Notes: a model not told the origin generated them from the letters alone. 64,000 nt of DNA from Hymenobacter arizonensis (GCF_900115775.1 NZ_FOXS01000001.1:1302001-1366000); one strand, 5' to 3'. Counted from the first letter of the stretch, positions 26,066 through 34,736 are shown. Program-made: numbers and translations.

Positions 26066-26434
26066 ATGCTCCCTTACACTCCCGGCCTACACATTTTGGC
26101 CACTTTTGCCGCGCCCGCCCCAGCCCTGCGCGACGCCGACGCCTGCCGCCTTTTCTTTGATGCGCAAGTGCAGGCGTTTCACTTAGAGAAAGTTGGCGAA
26201 GCATACCACGTGTTTGCGGGCGATGAAACCGGCGCTGGCGGCTTCACAGCTGTTCTGGCCCTCACGGAGTCGCACCTGAGCATTCATACTTGGCCGGAGT
26301 ACGGGCTAGCCACGTTCGATGTGTTCCTGTCGAATTTTCGGCGCGACAATTCGGCAGCTGTGCGAGGGATTTATGAGGCGACCCTAACTTTCTTCGAGGG
26401 CATCGAGCACAGCAAAACCGAGGTGCGCCGATGA
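26066..26434 (+). CDS. SpeD/SpeH-like pyruvoyl-dependent decarboxylase
   Basis: 122 residues from the ATG at 26066. The self-cleavage site of class 1 AdoMet decarboxylases is present: E68-S69 in LTESHLSIHTWPEYG, where S69 becomes the pyruvoyl group and H74 assists. The family continues with DVFTCG or DVYTCG, where the Cys is the catalytic proton donor; here the stretch reads DVFLSN, with Ser89 in that place. It may still decarboxylate SAM to feed the aminopropyltransferase three genes on, or it may act on another amino acid, as known SpeD-derived ornithine/arginine decarboxylases do. The stop overlaps the next start (ATGA). Confidence 0.82.
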   Translation: MLPYTPGLHILATFAAPAPALRDADACRLFFDAQVQAFHLEKVGEAYHVFAGDETGAGGFTAVLALTESHLSIHTWPEYGLATFDVFLSNFRRDNSAAVRGIYEATLTFFEGIEHSKTEVRR

Positions 26435-27741
26435 GCAAGGCCAAGAATCCCGCGCCCGAATCGGCCCAGCTCACCTGCCCCGAGTGCCAAGCCAGCATCA
26501 CGTATTACGATGTGAGAGGCAGCTCCTATTACGCCTGCGCCAAGTGCCATACGTATTTTGAATACGAAGACGAAGGCCCCCCCCGCGTGGTGGGCAAGTA
26601 TGGTAACGCACCGGCTGAGGCCCGTTTGATTCCGGTGGGCACACTGGGCCAGCTACAAGGCCGGGCCTGTCGGGTTGTGGGGTTTGTGCAAAGGCGTGAA
26701 GCCACCAATTCAGCAACCTGGGTTGAATACCAGCTTTATCAGCCCGACACCAACGATTATGCGCAACTGGCCCAGTACGATGGCCACTGGATGCTGGTGC
26801 GGCCCGCCAAACGAGGCTACAACCCGCAGATGAACAGCATTCAACTACCCGAAGGCAAATTTCATCTCTACAACCGCTACCAATCGAGGGTGTTGTATGC
26901 GGAGGGCGAGTTTGATTGGGACATTGAAAGCGAGAAAAACGTCAATATTTCCGAGTACGTCCTGCCGCCGCTGATGCTGGTGCAGGAACAGCAAGCCAAG
27001 CGTCGCGACTGGTACCATGCCCAGCACCTAGAGGCCACGGAAGTAGCATCGGCCTTTGGCCTGAGCGCTGATATTCTGCCGTGGCGCCGGGGCGTGGGTG
27101 CAGTACAGCCCAATCCGGTGCAGGATTGGGGCCACGTACGTACCCTTACGGCTTGTGCCCTGGCTGCCCTTTTCTTACTGCAAATTGCCTTGATGGTGTG
27201 GCGGCCCAGCCACGCCATTCTGCAGCAAACCCTGACAACCCAGCCCGACACAACGGGCACTCCTGGGTCGAGCAAGGTGCTGGTCAGCACGTCCTTTCAG
27301 GTGAACGGTCCCACGGCGCTGGCCTTCGACTTGCGTGTCGACGTCGACAACCAATGGATGGAACTGCCGGTGAGCCTGGTGAATGAGGAAACCGGCCAGG
27401 GCTTCGAGTTTACCAAAACCATAGAGTACTACCACGGCACCGAAAGCGGCGAAAGCTGGACCGAAGGCGGCTTCGAGACAGGGGCCGTGCTGTCGGGGGT
27501 ACCGGCCGGGCGCTACCACCTCAACCTTTACCCCATTTCCGAAAACCTGCAGACCCCCAACATGCAGCCATTGTCCATCACGGTGGGTGTGACGGAGCAG
27601 CCGGTACTACCGTCCAATTTCTTTATCGCAGCCGTATTGCTGCTTGCTTTTCCCGCTGTGCAGTGGTTCCGGCGCATTTCGCACGAAAGCAGCCGCTGGG
27701 GCGCCAGCGACTTCCCGGCTCCCCCTTCGATTTATAGCTAA
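26431..27741 (+). CDS. DUF4178 protein with N-terminal zinc ribbon and two membrane anchors
   Basis: 436 residues. C16-x2-C19 and C36-x2-C39 form a zinc ribbon, followed by one DUF4178 unit (about 68-165; RVVGFVQRREATNSATWVEYQLY ... HWMLVRP). A membrane helix lies at about 238-258, then an extracytoplasmic beta-rich region (about 285-390) and a second helix at about 396-413. DUF4178 proteins recur next to SpeD, DUF350 and spermidine-synthase genes; their biochemical role is not established. The 4-bp overlap with the decarboxylase indicates translational coupling. Confidence 0.85.
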   Translation: MSKAKNPAPESAQLTCPECQASITYYDVRGSSYYACAKCHTYFEYEDEGPPRVVGKYGNAPAEARLIPVGTLGQLQGRACRVVGFVQRREATNSATWVEYQLYQPDTNDYAQLAQYDGHWMLVRPAKRGYNPQMNSIQLPEGKFHLYNRYQSRVLYAEGEFDWDIESEKNVNISEYVLPPLMLVQEQQAKRRDWYHAQHLEATEVASAFGLSADILPWRRGVGAVQPNPVQDWGHVRTLTACALAALFLLQIALMVWRPSHAILQQTLTTQPDTTGTPGSSKVLVSTSFQVNGPTALAFDLRVDVDNQWMELPVSLVNEETGQGFEFTKTIEYYHGTESGESWTEGGFETGAVLSGVPAGRYHLNLYPISENLQTPNMQPLSITVGVTEQPVLPSNFFIAAVLLLAFPAVQWFRRISHESSRWGASDFPAPPSIYS

Positions 27742-27750
27742 TCTCTCCTA

Positions 27751-27945
27751 ATGATTCGCCGCATTTTCTCTTCCGGCCGCATGCTGTTGTTCTACTCGCT
27801 GCTCCTTTTGCCAATGGCCTGGTTTGCCTGGGGCAGCCTCACCGGCCGCCGCCTGCTTGGCGACGACAACGAAAGCACCGAAACCCTCGGCAACACCGCT
27901 GGCCGCCGCGGCTCTTCCGGCCACGCCCGGTTTTATCACAAGTAA
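27751..27945 (+). CDS. Small single-pass membrane protein of the polyamine-type cluster
   Basis: 64 residues: one hydrophobic helix (about 11-29; MLLFYSLLLLPMAWFAWGSL) and a hydrophilic tail rich in Gly, Ser and Arg. It starts 9 bp after the DUF4178 stop and ends 15 bp before DUF350, so it is very likely translated. No family is recognised; it could be an assembly or signal subunit of the membrane complex. Confidence 0.65.
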   Translation: MIRRIFSSGRMLLFYSLLLLPMAWFAWGSLTGRRLLGDDNESTETLGNTAGRRGSSGHARFYHK

Positions 27946-27960
27946 CCCGTTTCCTCGCTC

Positions 27961-28176
27961 ATGGAATACCTTAACGTTAAGGCCATCACGGCTTCCATTA
28001 TCTACTCGCTGCTCGGCATTATCATCTTGGTGGTGAGCTTTTACGTGTTTAATAAGCTAACACCAGGCACCTTGCGCAAGGAGATTATGGAAGACCACAA
28101 CAACGCCCTGGCCATATTGGGCGCCGCGTTTATGATTTCCATGGCCCTCATCATCAGCGCGGCTATTCATGGGTGA
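27961..28176 (+). CDS. DUF350 (YjfL-like) membrane protein
   Basis: 71 residues with two transmembrane helices (about 9-31 and 49-69) linked by the family loop KLTPGTLRKEIMEDHNNALAILGAA. DUF350 proteins occur as short two-helix or longer four-helix forms; this is the short one. Its last 8 bases overlap the start of the aminopropyltransferase gene, so the two are translationally coupled. It probably forms part of a membrane assembly with the neighbouring proteins; no activity is known. Confidence 0.85.
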   Translation: MEYLNVKAITASIIYSLLGIIILVVSFYVFNKLTPGTLRKEIMEDHNNALAILGAAFMISMALIISAAIHG

Positions 28177-29740
28177 GTCCGGCTTGCTGGTTGCGCCACC
28201 GGCCCTACAGGAAGAACCTGCCCACCCGGCGCCCCAGCCGCCCGGGCTGCTGCTGGTGGCAGTAGCCGTCATCGCCACCTGCGGGCTTATTTATGAGCTG
28301 ATTGCCGGCACGTTGGCCTCCTATCTGCTGGGCGACTCGGTGACGCAGTTTTCGACCATCATCGGGGCTTATCTGTTTGCCATGGGCATCGGCTCGTGGC
28401 TGTCTAAGTTTCTGGACGGGCAGTTGCTGCGTTGGTTTATCCGCCTCGAAATTCTAGTGGGCGTGGTGGGCGGCTGCATGGCACCGGTGCTGTTTTTGTC
28501 GTTTGAGTACGTGGCGTCGTTCCGGCTGCTGCTTTACACGCTGGTTGGTCTTACCGGTGTACTGGTTGGGCTGGAAATTCCGCTTTTGATGCGCATTCTG
28601 GAGCACCGATTTCCCTTCAAGGACTTGGTGGCGCGGGTGTTCACCTTCGATTACATTGGCGCACTACTGGCTTCGCTCATCTTTCCGCTAGTGCTGGTGC
28701 CTCAGCTCGGACTTATTCGTACGTCTCTCCTGTTTGGCGCGCTCAACTTGGCGGTGGCCGGCGTGGTGCTTGCCCGGTTCCCCGAAACGCGGCCGTACCG
28801 CCGACGTTTTACCACTGGCATCGTGGTGGCTCTGGGCGGACTGGGTGTACTGTTTGTGTTTGCAAACGAGTTGCTGGCGCACACCGAAACCCTGGCTTTT
28901 CAGGACCAGGTCATTTATTCAAAGTCAACGCCGTATCAGCGCATAGTGCTTACCCGCAATCCGCGGGAGTTGCGCCTGTTCCTCAACGGCAACCTGCAGT
29001 TCAGCTCAGCCGATGAGTACCGCTACCACGAGGCCTTGGTGCACCCGCTGCTGCAGGCACTGCCCCAGGCCCGGCGGGTGCTGGTGCTGGGCGGCGGCGA
29101 TGGTCTGGCCGTGCGCGAGCTGCTGAAGTACTCGCGCCTCACCAGCATTCGCCTGGTCGACCTCGACCCCGGCATGACCCAGCTTTTCCAACACAATGAG
29201 CTGCTGCTGGGCCTGAACAAAAAGTCACTGCTCTCACCCAAAGTTCAGGTTTTGAACGCCGATGCTTACCAGTGGGTGCGCGAAGACACCGCTCGCTACG
29301 ACGCAATTATCGTTGATTTTCCGGACCCTGGCAACTACTCTATTGGCAAGCTCTACTCGGCGGCTTTCTACACGGCGCTGGCCAAGCGCTTGGCTCCCGG
29401 TGGGCGCATGGTGGTCCAAAGCACCTCCCCCTACTTGGCGCGGCAGTCCTTTTGGTGCGTGGCGCACACGCTGGCGGCCGTGGGGCTGCACACTATTCCC
29501 TACCATTTGTATGTCCCCTCCTTCGGCGAATGGGGCTTTGTGCTGGCCGGGCCCGACACCCACTGGCGCGGCGATGCGGGCCCCCTACCGGCGGGGCTCC
29601 GCTACATCACGCCCGCTACCATTCACGACATGCTGCGCTTCCCGCCTGATATGAGCGAAGTGCCCACCGAAGTGAATCAACTGAATAACCAAGCCTTAGT
29701 GCGCTATTTCGAAGAGGACTGGGGCCCTTATGTGCATTAA
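28169..29740 (+). CDS. Membrane-embedded spermidine-synthase-like aminopropyltransferase
   Basis: 523 residues. About seven transmembrane helices occupy residues 28-230. The rest is a spermidine synthase-type methyltransferase fold: FSSADEYRYHEALVHP, the dcSAM-binding GGGDG near residue 308, LVDLDP, and the catalytic-aspartate motif as DFPDPGNYSIGKLYS. All core residues appear to be kept, so aminopropyl transfer is plausible. Fusion to membrane helices suggests a membrane-associated acceptor rather than free putrescine. The start overlaps DUF350 by 8 bp. A family A palindrome follows the stop. Confidence 0.88.
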   Translation: MGESGLLVAPPALQEEPAHPAPQPPGLLLVAVAVIATCGLIYELIAGTLASYLLGDSVTQFSTIIGAYLFAMGIGSWLSKFLDGQLLRWFIRLEILVGVVGGCMAPVLFLSFEYVASFRLLLYTLVGLTGVLVGLEIPLLMRILEHRFPFKDLVARVFTFDYIGALLASLIFPLVLVPQLGLIRTSLLFGALNLAVAGVVLARFPETRPYRRRFTTGIVVALGGLGVLFVFANELLAHTETLAFQDQVIYSKSTPYQRIVLTRNPRELRLFLNGNLQFSSADEYRYHEALVHPLLQALPQARRVLVLGGGDGLAVRELLKYSRLTSIRLVDLDPGMTQLFQHNELLLGLNKKSLLSPKVQVLNADAYQWVREDTARYDAIIVDFPDPGNYSIGKLYSAAFYTALAKRLAPGGRMVVQSTSPYLARQSFWCVAHTLAAVGLHTIPYHLYVPSFGEWGFVLAGPDTHWRGDAGPLPAGLRYITPATIHDMLRFPPDMSEVPTEVNQLNNQALVRYFEEDWGPYVH

Positions 29741-29758
29741 TTCACCAGTTGTTAAATC

Positions 29759-29846
29759 GTCTGTCATGCTGAGCCTGCGAAGCATCTTATCGCCGCTGAA
29801 CGAATCGTCATAACGTGAAAGCTTCGCAGGCTCAGCATGACAGACG
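29759..29846. repeat. Dispersed long palindrome, family A, copy 4
   Basis: Perfect outer arms CGTCTGTCATGCTGAGCCTG... (29759-29784, with one mismatch) and the inverse at 29821-29846. It separates the aminopropyltransferase from the FAD-oxidase gene inside the polyamine-type cluster. Confidence 0.88.
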
Positions 29847-29932
29847 GGAATCCAACGAAGCTATAATAATTACAGCTACGCTCATCGTGAGGCTATTCTA
29901 TAGTAAACACGCCATTCATTATTAACGAACTA

Positions 29933-31573
29933 TTGAAAACCCGCCGCACCTTTTTGCGCCAGACCGGCGCTGCGCTAACTGGCGCCATGCTCTTGCCAGC
30001 GCTGCCCGGTTGCGCGCCGGGCAGCCCCCTGGCGCATATCAAAGGTCAGCTTTGGGGGCCTGATGCCGCTACCGGGCACCTGCTGCGCGACCCCAGCCGC
30101 ATCCCGGCTCCCAGCCGCACAGTAGAAACGGAGGTGCTCATCGTTGGAGGCGGGGTAGCGGGGCTCGCGGCCCGGCGCTGGCTGCACCGCCACGGGCAGC
30201 CAAATACTCTGCTGGTTGAGCTAGCCAGCCACACCGGCGGCAACTCCGCGGCTGGGCACAACGCCACTTCTGCCTATCCGTGGGGTGCCCACTACTTGCC
30301 CGTGCCCGATGTGCGCAACCGCGAGCTGCTGGATTTTCTGCAGGAAATCGGCACCCTCACTGGCTATGCCCCCAGCGGCCTTCCCATCTACAGCGACTAT
30401 CACCTGTGCCACGACCCCGAAGAGCGGCTCAACATCAGCGGGCATTGGCAGGAAGGCCTGGTACCGGCCGTGGGCCTCTCAACCACCGACCAGCAGCAGT
30501 TTGCGCGGTTTTTTAAGCTAATAGAAGACCTGAAAGCAGCCCGCGGGCGTGATGGTCGCGAGGCCTTTTGTATTCCGCTCGACCACGCTTCGGCGGATAA
30601 TGAATACCGCCAGCTCGACCAGATTTCCTTTGCCGACTACCTGGTCCGGGAAAACTTCACGGCGCTCGCCCTGCGCTGGTACCTAGACTATGCCTGCCGC
30701 GACGACTACGGCGCTACTGCTACCCAGGTATCAGCCTGGGCGGGCCTGCACTACTTTGCCAGTCGCAAGGGCCGCGCCCACAACGCCACCGGCGCCGATG
30801 TTCTAACCTGGCCTCAGGGCAACAACTTCTTAGTGGAGCACCTGCGCAAGCAAGCCACCGCTCCCCTACAAACCGGCACGCTCGCCTACGACCTACGCGA
30901 AACCGCCACCGGCATCGAGGCCCTTCTCTACGATGTGGCCACCCGGCAAAGCACCCGCGTGCGGGCCCGGCAAGTGTTGCTGGCAACGCCCCAGCATATT
31001 GCGCACCGGCTGCTGGCGACTGTGCCCGGCCATGCCCTGCTCCCACCCGGCGCGCTGCACCACGCCCCCTGGCTCATTGCCAACCTCACTGTAGAAGGCC
31101 TGCCCCAGGGACCCGGCCGCCCCCTGAGTTGGGACAACGTGCGCTACGGCAGTGCCTCCCTCGGCTACATCAATGCCACGCAGCAGGCCTTGCAGCAAGA
31201 GGATGGCCGCTCCAAAGTCATCACCCTGTACTGGCCCCTGACCGAGGAAGCATCCGGCCCAGCCCGCCGCCGCGCCTACCAAACCACCTATGCCGAGTGG
31301 CTGCCCCGCGTGGTCGCGGAGTTGGAGACCTACCACCCCGGCGTAACCAAGCACATCCAACAAGCCGACTTATGGGTGTGGGGCCACGGCATGGTGGCCC
31401 CTACCCCTGGCCTGCTGTGGGGACCGGCGCGGGCCGCCGCGCACCAACCGCTGCGCAACCGCATTTTCTTTGCGCACACGGATTACAGCGGCATTTCAAT
31501 TTTTGAAGAAGGCTTTTACCAGGGCATTCGGGCGGCCCGGGAGATTTTGGCAACGGCCAGTAGCATAAGCTGA
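29933..31573 (+). CDS. Tat-exported FAD-dependent oxidoreductase lipoprotein (amine-oxidase-like)
   Basis: 546 residues with a TTG start; no in-frame ATG exists upstream before a stop. The N-terminus is a twin-arginine signal (R4-R5 in TRRTFLRQTG) ending in a lipobox (PALPGC, Cys27). FAD binding is shown by VLIVGGGVAGLAARRWL (GGGVAG at 72-77), and the C-terminus has the flavin-contact pattern GISIFEEGFYQGIRAA. It should be a folded flavoprotein outside the inner membrane. The gene overlaps the next one by one base (TGATG). Its neighbours suggest an amine substrate, which is inferred. Confidence 0.85.
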   Translation: MKTRRTFLRQTGAALTGAMLLPALPGCAPGSPLAHIKGQLWGPDAATGHLLRDPSRIPAPSRTVETEVLIVGGGVAGLAARRWLHRHGQPNTLLVELASHTGGNSAAGHNATSAYPWGAHYLPVPDVRNRELLDFLQEIGTLTGYAPSGLPIYSDYHLCHDPEERLNISGHWQEGLVPAVGLSTTDQQQFARFFKLIEDLKAARGRDGREAFCIPLDHASADNEYRQLDQISFADYLVRENFTALALRWYLDYACRDDYGATATQVSAWAGLHYFASRKGRAHNATGADVLTWPQGNNFLVEHLRKQATAPLQTGTLAYDLRETATGIEALLYDVATRQSTRVRARQVLLATPQHIAHRLLATVPGHALLPPGALHHAPWLIANLTVEGLPQGPGRPLSWDNVRYGSASLGYINATQQALQQEDGRSKVITLYWPLTEEASGPARRRAYQTTYAEWLPRVVAELETYHPGVTKHIQQADLWVWGHGMVAPTPGLLWGPARAAAHQPLRNRIFFAHTDYSGISIFEEGFYQGIRAAREILATASSIS

Positions 31574-32640
31574 TGCACATGCTTGCCCGCCAACCCTGGA
31601 TTCGCTCGGCCCGCTACGATGGCCTGCTGATACTGGCACCGCCGTTTCTGGCGCTGCTGCTGGTGCTGGCCCTGCCCGCGCCCTACCGCAGCACGGCCCA
31701 GATGCCGCTGCTGGCCTGGGTAGCCCTGGTAGTGCTGATTGACGTGGCCCACGTGTACGGCACGCTGTTCCAAACCTACTTCGACCCGCTTCGCCGGCAG
31801 CAACGGCGCACCTTGCTGTGGGTGGTGCCCTTGGGCTGCTACGCAGCAGGTGTTGCGATGCACAGCCTGGGCAGCATGGCGTTTTGGCGGGCGCTGGCTT
31901 ACTTGGCCGTTTTCCATTTTATCCGGCAGCAGTATGGGTTTCTACGCTTGTACGGCCGGCACGAAGCCCTAGCGCCCGGCCGATGGCTGGCCACGGCCCT
32001 GATTTACTACGCCACCCTCTACCCGCTGCTGTTCTGGCACCTATCGCCGGGGCGCAACTTTAATTGGTTTGTTGATGGTGAGTTCGTACAGTACAACTGG
32101 CCGCTGGGCCGGCAGTTGGCCACCGCAGCCTACGCCGGTCTGATTGCGGCCTATGCCATCAGGGAAATGCTCATTTGGCACCGAACCCGAGTCTTCAACC
32201 TCCCGCGCAACCTGCTGATGGGCGGCACTTTGATTTCGTGGTACGCGGGCATTGTTTGGTTCAACGGCGACCTGGCGTTTACCCTGCTCAACGTGGTGTC
32301 GCACGGCATTCCGTACTTGGCCCTGGTCTGGAACGGGGGCGTTTCGACAACTCAGACACCCGCACCCACCCGCCGGGGCGCGTGGGCTGGCAAGTACGGC
32401 TTGGCCGTGTTCCTGGCAGTAGTAGTGGTATTTGCCTACCTCGAAGAAGGCCTGTGGGACGGACTGGTGTGGCGCGAACACGGGTCGGCATTCAGCTGGT
32501 TTCAGGCGCTGCCCACCGTAGCCAGCCCCTTGCTGCTGATGTGGCTGGTGCCGCTACTGGCCCTGCCCCAGGCCACGCACTACGTGCTGGATGGGTTCAT
32601 TTGGCGTAAGCCCAAAGGCCGTTCCCAAACAACTCGTTAG
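31573..32640 (+). CDS. Histidine-rich multipass membrane protein of the polyamine-type cluster
   Basis: 355 residues with about eight to nine transmembrane helices and no signal peptide. Conserved-looking polar residues stand in or near the helices: D57 and H60 (IDVAHVYGT), H115 and R118 (FHFIRQQYGF), H244 (VVSHGIPY) and H336 (QATHYVLDGFIWR). This spacing suggests a metal or heme site, as in membrane di-iron or heme proteins, but no named family is recognised. It is translationally coupled to the FAD lipoprotein and could pass electrons or act on the same substrate. Confidence 0.78.
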   Translation: MHMLARQPWIRSARYDGLLILAPPFLALLLVLALPAPYRSTAQMPLLAWVALVVLIDVAHVYGTLFQTYFDPLRRQQRRTLLWVVPLGCYAAGVAMHSLGSMAFWRALAYLAVFHFIRQQYGFLRLYGRHEALAPGRWLATALIYYATLYPLLFWHLSPGRNFNWFVDGEFVQYNWPLGRQLATAAYAGLIAAYAIREMLIWHRTRVFNLPRNLLMGGTLISWYAGIVWFNGDLAFTLLNVVSHGIPYLALVWNGGVSTTQTPAPTRRGAWAGKYGLAVFLAVVVVFAYLEEGLWDGLVWREHGSAFSWFQALPTVASPLLLMWLVPLLALPQATHYVLDGFIWRKPKGRSQTTR

Positions 32641-32661
32641 CACCTATTCCTAACGAGGTAG

Positions 32662-34692
32662 CTACTTCACAATCACCAGCTCCACGCGCCGGTTGAGGCG
32701 GCGGGTTTCCTCCCGCTCGTTCGGAAACTTGGGCTTGGAGCCGCCGAAACCCACGGTGGTAATGCGCTTTTCGTCGACGCCCCGCCCCACGAGGTAGCGC
32801 TTTACCTCGGCCACCCGGTCTTCCGAGAGCTGCTGGTTTTTGTCGGCGGGGCCCACGTTGTCGGTGTGGCCTTCGAGGCGAACTTCAACATTCGGGCTGG
32901 CTTGCAGGGCAATGGCGAGGCGGTTCAGCTCAGTGTAGGAGGAATTCAGCAGGCCGGCTTTGCCCTGGGCGAAGATGATGCTGGGCAAGTCGACTTTGGC
33001 GCCCACGGCCGCGGGCAGCAGCAGCAAGTCGCGGCGGGGCGAGCCGCTGGCGATGAGCGTGTCGCCCACCGTGAGGAAGCCGCCGCCCGTGGCCGAGAGG
33101 TAGTACTTGCCGGGCAGCAGCGACATCTGGTAACCGCCCGTGTTGTCGGCCCGGCTGGTGGCGTTGAACTGCACTCCACCCGCGTTGGCCTGCAAGTTGG
33201 CCTTCACAATAGCGCCCGGCACCGGCTGCTTGGTGCGGGCATCCAGCACGCGGCCGCTCACAAAAGCGCGCGGCGAAGCTTCTGTGACTGCGGCTACGGG
33301 CGCAGCCGGCAGCGAATCGGCCGGAGTGGCACGACCTGTGCGCCAGATGTCTTTGGTGGCATTGGCAGTGGCCGACGACGAGAAATAGGCCGTTTTGCCG
33401 TCGGGCGTTAGGGTGAAATAAGCGTTGAAGCCGGGGCCGTTCACGGCAGGCCCGAGGTTGCGGGGCTCGCTCCATTTGGTCCAGCTCTCGTCGAGGCGCT
33501 GGCTCACAAAAATGTCGGCCGAGCCGTAGCCCATGTGGCCGTAGGAAGCGAAATAGAGAGTTTTTCCGTCCGGAGCCAGCCAAGGCGCAAAATCGAAACC
33601 GGGCGAGTTGAGGATTGGCCCTAAAGAAGCTGGCTCGCCGTAACCGCCGTTGCCATCGGGGCGGCTCAGGTAAATGTCGTTGCCGCCTTCTGAGTCGCCC
33701 CGTTCCAGGGAGAGCAGAAGTATCTTCTCGTCCTGGCTTAGGAAGAAGCCTGAGCCTGGCACGGCCGTGTAGTAGTTAGCAATGCGAACCCCGTCAATCC
33801 GCACATTTTTAGCGGCTCCGCTGGTGGCCACCGAGCGGCTGACTTTACTCATGCCCTCGTCGCGCGAAGCACCGGCCTCGTAGGTGCCACGCAGGAATAG
33901 CGTTTGCCCCTGGGCGCCCACGGCGGCTACTACTTCGTTGTTCTGCTGGGTATTGATGGCGTCGAGGCGGGTGGGCGGGCCCCAGGTTTTGCCCTGGTCG
34001 GCGCTTTGGCTCATCCAGGCGTCGCCGGAATCGGTGTTGCCTTCGGTGTTGCCCGCAAACTTGGTGCGGGCGAAGTACAGCGTGTTGCCGTCCGGGCTCA
34101 GCACCGGGTGCAGCTCATTGCCCGTGGTGTTGATTGCCCCAGCCAAGGGCTGCGGCGGGCCGAAAGGCGATGGGCCTTCCAGCACGTTCATCCGCAGCAA
34201 AAACAGGCGCCACTGCTGGCTGGCCCGGCCGTTGCCCTTCTGGGCCAGCACGGGCGTGCCGTTGAATTTATCGGCTGCGGCTAGGGCGGCGCAGCGGTTT
34301 TCGCTTTTGTTCTCAAGTTGGTAGCTGCCAGCCGGCCCCGCCTGCACCAAGCGCCACTGCTGCTCGGCGCTGCCCTGGAAGGGCCGCTGCACCAAGGCCA
34401 TGTTCTCACCGGCCTTGCTGATGGTGAGGCACTGGCTGCTGTGGCGCGCTTCGATGCGGTAGTACTCGCTGCCGGCCCGCAGCGGCACAAAGCGCCATTG
34501 CTGGCTGGCCGCGTGCGTAAACTCCCACTGCACGGCCGGCCCCCCGCTGGCGGTGCTGGCGCTGGCAATGTCGAGGCTTCGGCCGCTGCCGCGGTTAATC
34601 AGGCCGTAATAAGCGCGCTCATCGGGCACGAAGGACACTTGGGCGTGGGCGAACAGGGGAAGCAGCAGGAACAGAGAAAGCAGTCGAAACAT
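32662..34692 (-). CDS. OmpA-family envelope protein with RICIN-type lectin domain and PD40 repeats
   Basis: 676 residues, signal peptide about 1-18. Order: a RICIN-like beta-trefoil (about 28-165) with three QQW repeats at 64, 111 and 159; WD40-like PD40 repeats (about 180-445; PVLSPDGNTLYFART, PWLAPDGKTLYFASYG, TLTPDGKTAYFSS); a carboxypeptidase-regulatory-like beta-sandwich (about 465-550); and a peptidoglycan-binding OmpA domain (about 565-676; RLEGHTDNVGPADKNQQLSEDRV). PD40-OmpA proteins of Bacteroidota often belong to gliding/type IX secretion modules. The lectin domain at the front is unusual and suggests glycan binding. Confidence 0.88.
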   Translation of the reverse strand: MFRLLSLFLLLPLFAHAQVSFVPDERAYYGLINRGSGRSLDIASASTASGGPAVQWEFTHAASQQWRFVPLRAGSEYYRIEARHSSQCLTISKAGENMALVQRPFQGSAEQQWRLVQAGPAGSYQLENKSENRCAALAAADKFNGTPVLAQKGNGRASQQWRLFLLRMNVLEGPSPFGPPQPLAGAINTTGNELHPVLSPDGNTLYFARTKFAGNTEGNTDSGDAWMSQSADQGKTWGPPTRLDAINTQQNNEVVAAVGAQGQTLFLRGTYEAGASRDEGMSKVSRSVATSGAAKNVRIDGVRIANYYTAVPGSGFFLSQDEKILLLSLERGDSEGGNDIYLSRPDGNGGYGEPASLGPILNSPGFDFAPWLAPDGKTLYFASYGHMGYGSADIFVSQRLDESWTKWSEPRNLGPAVNGPGFNAYFTLTPDGKTAYFSSSATANATKDIWRTGRATPADSLPAAPVAAVTEASPRAFVSGRVLDARTKQPVPGAIVKANLQANAGGVQFNATSRADNTGGYQMSLLPGKYYLSATGGGFLTVGDTLIASGSPRRDLLLLPAAVGAKVDLPSIIFAQGKAGLLNSSYTELNRLAIALQASPNVEVRLEGHTDNVGPADKNQQLSEDRVAEVKRYLVGRGVDEKRITTVGFGGSKPKFPNEREETRRLNRRVELVIVK

Positions 34693-34736
34693 CAGTGGGG
34701 GCGCGCAGGAAGGGAGCGCGCGTGGGTGAATAGTGC

